Shown here piece by piece: positions 1 through 6,270 of a stretch of DNA of 19,797 nt; the stretch's first letter is position 1; each line of letters begins with the position of its first letter. This DNA is from JAYSRU01 sp043720875 (lineage in GTDB: Bacteria > Bacteroidota > Bacteroidia > Flavobacteriales_D > Crocinitomicaceae). The notes under the pieces are model-generated. The model did not search any database. It was given only the letters and a program-made list of their open reading frames with translations, and was not told where the DNA came from. A program made the translations under genes and the position numbers. The stretch lies in NCBI GenBank assembly GCA_043720875.1, contig JAYSRU010000021.1:1-19797 (forward strand). The letters are read 5' to 3'.

Positions 1-1
1 A

Positions 2-184
2 TTATGGAAAATCAATTATACCGATGAAGAATTAAAAAATCGCTTGTCAAATGATTCACATTCTCCTGGAATGTTTCGTGTAAACGGACCGTTAAGTAAT
101 TGTCCTGAATTCTTTGAAGCATTCAATATCAAAGAAGGAGACAAAATGAGAAACCCAGCAGCGAAGGTTGCTAAGATTTGGTAA
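2..184 (+). CDS. M13-family zinc metallopeptidase (neprilysin/PepO-like), C-terminal 60 residues only
   Basis: Only the end of this gene is inside the window. The frame is open from the left edge to a TAA at 182-184. The fragment contains SHSPGMFRVNGPLSN (fragment residues 19-33) and ends in KIW. This matches the C-terminus of M13 peptidases, where HSPxxFRVxG supplies a transition-state-stabilising His and a substrate-binding Arg (His711 and Arg717 in human neprilysin). Here they are fragment residues H20 and R26, with the same six-residue spacing. The short terminal tail (basic or small residue, Ile/Val, Trp) is also typical. The zinc-binding HExxH and ExxxD motifs must lie upstream, outside the window. 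In Bacteroidota these enzymes are usually exported oligopeptidases, but the signal peptide cannot be seen here. A hairpin terminator follows 16 bases after the stop codon. Confidence 0.9.
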   Translation, partial: LWKINYTDEELKNRLSNDSHSPGMFRVNGPLSNCPEFFEAFNIKEGDKMRNPAAKVAKIW

Positions 185-200
185 TATAAAAAATGTGTTT

Positions 201-242
201 AAACAAGAAAGGCTGAATCGTTTGATTCAGCCTTTCTTGTTT
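201..242. terminator. Bidirectional intrinsic terminator between convergent genes
   Basis: A perfect 19-bp inverted repeat (arms 201-219 and 224-242) encloses a four-base loop, GTTT. The left arm starts AAACAAGAAAGG and the right arm ends in its complement, so the plus-strand RNA carries a T-rich arm continuing into CTTT. Read on the minus strand, the hairpin is followed by A/T-rich DNA with a run of six T. It sits between the plus-strand M13 peptidase stop (184) and the minus-strand gene stop (278). It therefore suits termination from both sides. Confidence 0.9.
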
Positions 243-277
243 CTTTAGTAATGCTTCTGCGCACTAACAAAATGTTA

Positions 278-1534
278 TCACTTATTTACATTCAAACAAT
301 TCATCTCATCTTGTAAACCCCAGAAGTTAAAATATTCTCCTCCATAGACTCCACCACCTTCGTATTCTTTTCTGATATGGCCATAAGCCAACCAGCATTT
401 TCCTTCAAATTTTACTGCTAAATCGACAGCTAAATATTTGTATAATGGAAAACCAAAATCGTTTTTCTTTACGATCCAGACATCTGATACGATCACTGCT
501 CTAACCGCTGTTCCTCTATCTACACCTTTTAGAGCCATAGCTTCATATTTAGCGTTAGACATTTTCTTTGGGCTCAACTTAACCGCATCGATCATGGCTT
601 GTTTATACTTTTTAACGTGAGCGTCATATTTACCGCTTGCGATGTAAGCATCAAGCATGTCTTTCTCTACCTTGATTTTCTCTTCGACCTTAATAATTTC
701 AGTTTGGTCTTCTAGCAAGTATTTTTTGTTGTAAACTATCGCAGTACTAGGCTCTTCAAATGATTTCAAATATGATTTTGCGTTCAATAGATAATCTTCT
801 TCTCCAGTTGAGTTTTTTGAATGTAAATTCTTGATAATCGAACTAACAGTAGCATCTAATTCTGGTACAACTTTGTATACTTCAACTTTAAAAAAGTTGT
901 CTACAGCAGCTACCCTACTTTGCACATAATCTGATTTAAATTTTTCAGGACGCGAACTTTCAAAGTCCTTGCGCATCGCATAATAAGCGGCATACGAAGG
1001 TTCTAACGTTTTGTCTTGAATTTCCCATCCTAATGTTGCAAATTTGTGGTATGACTCAATTTTTGAGTCGTAGACTTGATCCAAAGTATAACTTTCAAAT
1101 TTTTCTTTTCGCTGTGCTTCCACTAGGTCATAATCCTTAGCAAAATCATTAACGTACTGCTTTTTCGCTTCTTTAGGATCGTTTTGAAGTTTAGTTAAGC
1201 AACCTTTAATTTTTGCTAAATTACGCACAGCTTCATCATTACGCCCTTCAACATTTCTATCCCAACTATCGGGCTTCATTAAATTTTTAACAGAACTCAA
1301 TTCATCTCTTACACAACTAAATGAACGATATGTTTCACTTTCCGGATCATAGGCAGGCTCCCCATTTGCCTTTCTTTTTACCTCTTCAACCTTCACCGGC
1401 TCTGTTGATGTTGCTGGTGTATTAATTTTCTCCTTTGCTTTATCCTTTAAGCCTTTTAAATTGGGTTTAATTTGCCCTAGACTAACCGTAAAACTGGCTA
1501 GCAGAAAGAAAATAGTAGTGGTGCATGTTTTCAT
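278..1534 (-). CDS. Secreted protein of unknown function, 418 residues
   Basis: I do not recognise a named family. The N-terminus is a classic signal peptide: a basic MK start, a hydrophobic stretch to about residue 18, and a probable cleavage near SLGQ at residues 18-21. The product should therefore be periplasmic or outer-membrane associated. The first 55 mature residues are rich in Lys, Glu, Thr and Pro and look disordered. Residues of roughly 70-330 are strongly charged and mostly helical in character. The last 85 or so residues change to a beta-rich, aromatic and Gly-rich character (for example GFPLYKYLAVDLAV and a GGGVYGGEYFNFWG stretch), suggesting a separate C-terminal beta domain. 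There is no lipobox. The ATG at 1534 is preferred because it directly precedes the signal peptide. The gene lies 51 bases after the minus-strand gene at 1586-2293, so the two may be co-transcribed. The hairpin at 201-242 would end the transcript. Confidence 0.75.
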   Translation of the reverse strand: MKTCTTTIFFLLASFTVSLGQIKPNLKGLKDKAKEKINTPATSTEPVKVEEVKRKANGEPAYDPESETYRSFSCVRDELSSVKNLMKPDSWDRNVEGRNDEAVRNLAKIKGCLTKLQNDPKEAKKQYVNDFAKDYDLVEAQRKEKFESYTLDQVYDSKIESYHKFATLGWEIQDKTLEPSYAAYYAMRKDFESSRPEKFKSDYVQSRVAAVDNFFKVEVYKVVPELDATVSSIIKNLHSKNSTGEEDYLLNAKSYLKSFEEPSTAIVYNKKYLLEDQTEIIKVEEKIKVEKDMLDAYIASGKYDAHVKKYKQAMIDAVKLSPKKMSNAKYEAMALKGVDRGTAVRAVIVSDVWIVKKNDFGFPLYKYLAVDLAVKFEGKCWLAYGHIRKEYEGGGVYGGEYFNFWGLQDEMNCLNVNK

Positions 1535-1585
1535 GATTCGAATTTTATATATTAAAGCTTAAATATAGAAAAAATATCGGATGCA

Positions 1586-2293
1586 TTAATCTGCAAAAGC
1601 TTGACCATAAAAAATGGTAAATACGCCATTTAATTCGTTTACTTTCAAGCATTCCCAATTATTATAAACAAAACTTGTCGTAATACAAACCGCATTGGTC
1701 TTGCATTTTTTATTCACTTTTTTATTGATGCACCCCTTGTCCATATAAATATTTTCATTTTTCTTTAGATCTGAAATTTGAACATAAACCCGATCCAAGA
1801 AATCTTTCGGATGCTGTAAGTAAAATTCTTTGCTACTGACAATTTCATCTCCAATCATAAAATCGATAGAGTAATTGTTGCTATAGTTACACGGTGTAGC
1901 TTTCAAACCATTCACAACGTTAATTTCATTGTACATGCTCAAGTAGAGGTCTTGCACTTGTGAGTAAAATAGAATAGTAATGCGCGCATTAAGTGTGTCA
2001 TAAACCGTAAACGCGGCATCATTTGGTAATTTTGAAAAAATCGCTCCTTCGGTATAGGTAATGAGTCTGTAATTTGTTTTGTACGTGAAGTAATCTTTAT
2101 GGATACCGCCTAGAGATTTAAAAATAGCTATATGTGTTGAATCAAATACATGCGCAGTGTTTAATTCACGCAATTCTTTTTTATGTGCATCGGCAAGCAC
2201 TTTGTATTCAAAATTATCATACGTAGATTTTTCTTGCGCTAGAAAAGAAAGTGGCAATAAGAATAGTACAGCCAATAATTTTAGATTTCTCAT
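1586..2293 (-). CDS. Secreted protein of unknown function, 235 residues
   Basis: No family recognised. A signal peptide is clear: basic start MRNLK, a Leu-rich core, and a probable cleavage after FLA just before QEKS near residue 20. The mature protein has no second membrane segment. The C-terminal third holds a small Cys cluster (DKGC, KKCKTNAVC and WEC, within about 25 residues) that could form disulfides in the periplasm; a single further Cys lies mid-protein. The region between about residues 70 and 160 alternates hydrophobic and polar residues like a beta-rich fold. It is the first gene of a probable two-gene minus-strand unit with the secreted protein at 278-1534. An imperfect -7 box for this strand (TATCTTTA, at 2317-2324) lies 23 bases upstream, without a convincing -33 partner. 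Confidence 0.75.
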   Translation of the reverse strand: MRNLKLLAVLFLLPLSFLAQEKSTYDNFEYKVLADAHKKELRELNTAHVFDSTHIAIFKSLGGIHKDYFTYKTNYRLITYTEGAIFSKLPNDAAFTVYDTLNARITILFYSQVQDLYLSMYNEINVVNGLKATPCNYSNNYSIDFMIGDEIVSSKEFYLQHPKDFLDRVYVQISDLKKNENIYMDKGCINKKVNKKCKTNAVCITTSFVYNNWECLKVNELNGVFTIFYGQAFAD

Positions 2294-2390
2294 TATGCTA
2301 AGATTTTTTTACACGTTAAAGATAACAGAAGATTTAAAATAATCATTTCGACGACGGCAATCCGTTAAGTAGTTTAAATTAAGCTACAAC

Positions 2391-2402
2391 CTTGCATGCA
2401 AG
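2391..2402. repeat. 12-bp perfect palindrome overlapping the U32/dapD promoter
   Basis: CTTGCATGCAAG is its own reverse complement. It covers the proposed -33 TTG (2392-2394) of the promoter upstream of the U32 gene. The position is what one would expect of a repressor operator. However, a 12-bp palindrome arises by chance about once in 4 kb, so a regulatory role is only a suggestion. Confidence 0.35.
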
Positions 2403-2422
2403 CAAATAATTATTGACCTTTG
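2392..2422 (+). promoter_or_regulatory. Probable Bacteroidota-type promoter for the U32-dapD unit
   Basis: TTG at 2392-2394 is followed after 20 bases by GACCTTTG at 2415-2422. The second element matches the TAnnTTTG box except for its first base. Only six bases separate this box from the ATG at 2429, so the transcript would have almost no 5' leader. The imperfect box keeps confidence moderate. Confidence 0.45.
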
Positions 2423-2428
2423 CAACGC

Positions 2429-4294
2429 ATGAAAACAAAAGTTGAAATACTATCTCCTGCCAAAAATTTGGTGCAAGGAATAGCTGCCATAAATGCTGGA
2501 GCAGACGCCGTATATATTGGAGCTCCTTTATTTGGAGCCCGCACCAATGCAACAAATTCAGTAGAAGATATTGCCGAATTGGTTCAATTTGCACATCTTT
2601 TTAAAGCGCAAGTTTTTGTGGTGATTAATACGATTTTATACGATCATGAGTTGGTTGCCTGCGAAAAATTGATCCATGAATTGTATGTAATTGGTGTTGA
2701 TGCCTTGATTGTTCAAGACATGGCAATCCTAGAAATGAAATTGCCCCCTATTGTAATTCATGCGAGTACTCAAGCCAATAACCGTGACCCAGAGCATGTT
2801 AAGTTTTTAAAAGATGCGGGAATGCAGCGTGTTGTTTTAGCCCGTGAATTGAATTTAGATCAAATCAACGCTATTCACAAAGCAACAGATGTCGAATTAG
2901 AATTTTTTGTATCAGGCGCCCTATGTGTTTCCTTTAGCGGTAATTGTTACATGAGTATTGCCGGGGGTGAAAGAAGTGCCAACAGAGGATCTTGCGCTCA
3001 AAATTGTAGACTTCCTTATAACTTGATTGATGGAACTGGAGCGACATTAATTTCTAACAGTCATTTATTATCCATCAAGGATTTAGATTTGAGTGATCAA
3101 CTTCCCAATTTAATTGAAGCTGGAATTACTTCGTTTAAAATTGAAGGTCGTTTGAAAGACATTGTTTACGTGAGAAATAACACTTCCTTTTTACGTAAAA
3201 AATTAGATGTCTTTTTAGAAAACAACCCAACGTATATTAAAGCTTCTTCGGGAACAACCCAATACAATTTTGAAGCAGAAATGGACCGAAGCTTCAACCG
3301 TGGATATACAGACTATTTTGTAAATAAACGTACAGAAAAAATTGGATCATGGGATAGTCCAAAATCACAAGGACAGTTCATTGGAAAATTAATTGCACTG
3401 AAAGGAAACGGCTATCTAATTGAAAATTGGGAGCTATTAAACAATGGCGACGGTTTGTTCTTTATCAATGAAAATAACGAACCGGATGGTGTTCAAGTAA
3501 ATATTATTATAAACGACCTTGTTGTTCCGAATACCTTTAAGCAACTCACTGAAGGTACACCGATTTATAGAAACTCTGATGCGACATTTAATAAATTAGT
3601 AGAACGAGAAGACAGCGCGATAAGAAAAATTGCCATTGACTTGTTCTTTTCAGAAACAGAAAATGGCTTCCAATTGAAAGTAATTGACGAAGACGGACAT
3701 GAAAGTATCGCTTCTTTTGATAGTGAGAAGGAATTGGCTAAAAGTGAAGAATCTATCGTTCCGAACATAAAGAAAAATCTTTCTAAAATTGGTAATACTC
3801 CATTTGCTATTTCGAATTTAACGGTTGACTTAACAGGCAATTGGTTTTTACCAATATCTAAAATTAATGAAATTAGAAGAACGCTACTCGATCAACTTAT
3901 TGAGGTGCGGGTTGCTGAATATCACCGAGAAGAATTTCAAATTACCAAAACTGATCATCCCTATCCAGTAAAAGAATTGGACTTCACCTATAACGTTTCC
4001 AACAACCTTGCGCGGGCATTTTACAAGCGACACGGTGTTACGGAAATAGAAAAAGCGTTCGAATTACAATGGGATCCAGGAAAAGCGCGCGTAATGACCA
4101 CCAAATACTGTGTAAAGTATGAATTAGGTAAATGTGCACGCTTCCAACGCGAAACTATGGGCGAGAAAGTTGTGGAACCATTAATGCTCAAGCATGGTGA
4201 AAATGAATACAAATTAAAATTCAACTGTAAACCCTGTGAAATGGAAATATGGGAAAAGGATGCAGATTTGGTATTCGATGAAGATGAAGAATAA
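2429..4294 (+). CDS. U32-family protein, long two-part form (RNA-hydroxylation/peptidase U32 family)
   Basis: The U32 signature is complete: EFFVSGALC followed by GNCYMS, with cysteines C166, C173, C189 and C193 in the core. Such cysteines bind an iron-sulfur cluster in characterised relatives. E. coli members RlhA and TrhP hydroxylate cytidine in 23S rRNA and uridine-34 in tRNA respectively, so an RNA-hydroxylation role is likelier than proteolysis despite the family name. At 621 residues this is close to RlhA (about 650) and longer than TrhP (about 450). The exact substrate cannot be read from sequence. The extra C-terminal part ends with a second four-cysteine set (C561, C569, C600, C603; pattern C-x7-C...C-x2-C) that could hold a metal. 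I chose ATG at 2429 rather than the in-frame TTG at 2420, because MKTKVEILSPAKN matches the usual family N-terminus and the TTG lies inside the promoter box. dapD follows 18 bases later. Confidence 0.9.
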   Translation: MKTKVEILSPAKNLVQGIAAINAGADAVYIGAPLFGARTNATNSVEDIAELVQFAHLFKAQVFVVINTILYDHELVACEKLIHELYVIGVDALIVQDMAILEMKLPPIVIHASTQANNRDPEHVKFLKDAGMQRVVLARELNLDQINAIHKATDVELEFFVSGALCVSFSGNCYMSIAGGERSANRGSCAQNCRLPYNLIDGTGATLISNSHLLSIKDLDLSDQLPNLIEAGITSFKIEGRLKDIVYVRNNTSFLRKKLDVFLENNPTYIKASSGTTQYNFEAEMDRSFNRGYTDYFVNKRTEKIGSWDSPKSQGQFIGKLIALKGNGYLIENWELLNNGDGLFFINENNEPDGVQVNIIINDLVVPNTFKQLTEGTPIYRNSDATFNKLVEREDSAIRKIAIDLFFSETENGFQLKVIDEDGHESIASFDSEKELAKSEESIVPNIKKNLSKIGNTPFAISNLTVDLTGNWFLPISKINEIRRTLLDQLIEVRVAEYHREEFQITKTDHPYPVKELDFTYNVSNNLARAFYKRHGVTEIEKAFELQWDPGKARVMTTKYCVKYELGKCARFQRETMGEKVVEPLMLKHGENEYKLKFNCKPCEMEIWEKDADLVFDEDEE

Positions 4295-4312
4295 TTAGAA
4301 AAAAATATACGC

Positions 4313-5119
4313 ATGAAAAACATTATTGAAGCCGCTTGGGATAATCGAGAATTATTGAAGGATCCAAAAACTCTTGAAGCTATTAATTCGGTCATTGAAC
4401 ACCTTGACAAAGGAACATTACGCGTTGCTGAACCGACAGAAAACGGTTGGCAGGTAAATGAATGGGTTAAAAAAGCGGTAGTGATGTATTTTCCAATCCG
4501 CAAGATGGAAACGATTGAAGTTGGACCATTCGAATTTCATGATAAAATGGCCCTTAAAACAAATTATGAAAAACTTGGTGTTCGCATTGTTCCTCCTGCC
4601 GTTGCGCGTTATGGATCTTTTCTAGCGCCTGGAGTCATTATGATGCCAAGTTATGTAAATATTGGCGCTTACGTAGATAGCGGTACCATGGTTGATACTT
4701 GGGCAACGGTTGGATCGTGTGCGCAAATTGGTAAAAATGTTCACTTAAGTGGTGGTGTAGGAATTGGTGGGGTTTTAGAACCATTACAAGCATCCCCAGT
4801 AGTTATTGAAGATGGAGCGTTCATTGGCTCTCGCTGTATCGTTGTTGAAGGTGTTCATGTTGCTAAAGAAGCCGTAGTTGGAGCTAATGTTTGTTTAACA
4901 AAATCAACTAAAATTATTGATGTTACTGGTCCAACGCCAATAGAATATATTGGGTATGTTCCCGAAAGAAGTGTTGTAATTCCTGGCTCCTACACGAAGA
5001 AATTCCCCGCTGGAGATTATCAAGTTCCCTGTGCAATCATTATTGGCAAAAGAAAAGAAAGTACAGACCTTAAAACTTCATTAAATGATGCATTAAGGGA
5101 GCATAATGTGGCCGTTTAA
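4313..5119 (+). CDS. dapD: 2,3,4,5-tetrahydropyridine-2,6-dicarboxylate N-succinyltransferase
   Basis: DapD transfers succinyl from succinyl-CoA to tetrahydrodipicolinate. This is the committed step of the succinylase branch to meso-diaminopimelate (peptidoglycan) and lysine in the cytoplasm. The 268-residue length matches the family (E. coli 274). A helical N-terminal domain of about 100 residues is followed by a left-handed beta-helix of hexapeptide repeats from about residue 105 to 215, including the diagnostic stretch GSCAQIGKNVHLSGGVGIGG and then VLEPLQASPVVIEDGAFIGS. The IPG and CAIIIGKR tail is also typical. The gene starts 18 bases after the U32 stop codon and probably shares its transcript. 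Its stop codon overlaps that of convergent bshA by four bases (TTAA, 5116-5119), leaving no space for a separate terminator. Confidence 0.97.
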   Translation: MKNIIEAAWDNRELLKDPKTLEAINSVIEHLDKGTLRVAEPTENGWQVNEWVKKAVVMYFPIRKMETIEVGPFEFHDKMALKTNYEKLGVRIVPPAVARYGSFLAPGVIMMPSYVNIGAYVDSGTMVDTWATVGSCAQIGKNVHLSGGVGIGGVLEPLQASPVVIEDGAFIGSRCIVVEGVHVAKEAVVGANVCLTKSTKIIDVTGPTPIEYIGYVPERSVVIPGSYTKKFPAGDYQVPCAIIIGKRKESTDLKTSLNDALREHNVAV

Positions 5120-6243
5120 GACTGCTTCAGAACTTTGTCGTAAAGCGCCTCATAAATGGGCAATATTTGCTTGATCTCAAACATTTTGGCTTGCTCCAAC
5201 GCCTGCAACTTAAATTTGTTTAAACTGAATTCATCTTTCAATATTTCAAGGGCATATTTTGCCATTGCTTCAACGTCACCTACATCGGCTAAGAAACCGC
5301 TATATCCGTGCTTGTTTACTTCAGGGATTCCGCCGGTGTTACTCGATACAACAGGTACACCGAACGCCATTGCCTCTAATGCGGCTAACCCAAAACTTTC
5401 TGTCTCAGAAGGTAGAATGAATAAATCAATTAATTTCAAAACCTCGTTAGTGTCGCGTACCTTACCTAGAAAAATAACCTTCGTACAATTTCCTAATTGT
5501 CTACATAATCTTTCCGCTACGTAACGTTCTGGTCCATCTCCTACCATTAATAATACCGCAGGTTTTTCCTTGATAATTTTATCGAAAATAAGTACCACAT
5601 CTTCCACTCTTTTTACTTTTCGGAAATTAGAAACGTGACACACAATTCGTTCATCATCTTTCGCGTATTTTCTACGCATTTCCATATTTACTTCTGGTAG
5701 GAATTCATTGACAGAAATGAAATTTGGAATTACATCAATTGTTCTTTTAGTATTGAAAAACTTTAAGGTATCTGCCTTCAAACTTTCGGAAACCGCAGTA
5801 ACAGCATCCGAAACATTTAGACAGAATGTAATCACTGGTTCAAAAGATGGGTCTTTCCCAACTAAGGTTATATCAGTTCCATGTAAAGTGGTGATAAATG
5901 GAATAAAAATACCTTGCGTAGCTAATATTTGTTTTGCCATGTATGCCGCGGATGCATGTGGAATTGCATAATGGACATGCAATAATTCCAATCCTTCATG
6001 CTTTACTACATCTACTAACTTTGAAGCCAACTGGGTTTCATAGGGTTGATGTTCAAACAAAGGGTAATCAGAAACTGCAACTTCGTGGTAAAAAATATTT
6101 GGACTAAACGTATCTAATCTTACTGGCTGAGAATAAGTTATAAAATGCACCTGATGCCCCTTATTAGCTAAGGCCATACCTAGCTCTGTAGCAACAACTC
6201 CACTTCCTCCATAAGTTGGATATAAAACGATACCTATTTTCAT
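5116..6243 (-). CDS. bshA: N-acetyl-alpha-D-glucosaminyl L-malate synthase (bacillithiol biosynthesis)
   Basis: BshA is a GT4 glycosyltransferase that joins GlcNAc from UDP-GlcNAc to L-malate, the first step of bacillithiol synthesis. The N-terminus MKIGIVLYPTYGGSGVVATE is diagnostic and carries the Gly-rich nucleotide-sugar loop. HVHYAIPHASAA and TTLHGTDIT follow, as in characterised BshA. The GT4 E-x7-E motif is E282 and E290 (ESFGLAALE), and GVPVVSSNTGGIPEV follows it. Length (375) matches the family (about 375-380). The start codon lies 27 bases after the stop of the GH3/serine-hydrolase gene on the same strand, and I see no promoter box in that gap, so it is probably the second gene of that unit. 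The genes for the later steps (BshB deacetylase and BshC cysteine ligase) are not in this window. Confidence 0.96.
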   Translation of the reverse strand: MKIGIVLYPTYGGSGVVATELGMALANKGHQVHFITYSQPVRLDTFSPNIFYHEVAVSDYPLFEHQPYETQLASKLVDVVKHEGLELLHVHYAIPHASAAYMAKQILATQGIFIPFITTLHGTDITLVGKDPSFEPVITFCLNVSDAVTAVSESLKADTLKFFNTKRTIDVIPNFISVNEFLPEVNMEMRRKYAKDDERIVCHVSNFRKVKRVEDVVLIFDKIIKEKPAVLLMVGDGPERYVAERLCRQLGNCTKVIFLGKVRDTNEVLKLIDLFILPSETESFGLAALEAMAFGVPVVSSNTGGIPEVNKHGYSGFLADVGDVEAMAKYALEILKDEFSLNKFKLQALEQAKMFEIKQILPIYEALYDKVLKQS

Positions 6244-6270
6244 TATATTTTAGTTATTTGAAACAAAACA

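Noticed and set aside
2317..2324. Minus-strand promoter (TATCTTTA) for the secreted protein gene ending upstream at 2293
   Set aside because: The last base of the box is off consensus and no TTG lies at 17-23 bases; too weak to list as a feature.
2420..2428. In-frame TTG start for the U32 gene, nine bases before the ATG
   Set aside because: The TTG lies inside the probable -7 promoter box, and the family N-terminus begins at the ATG.
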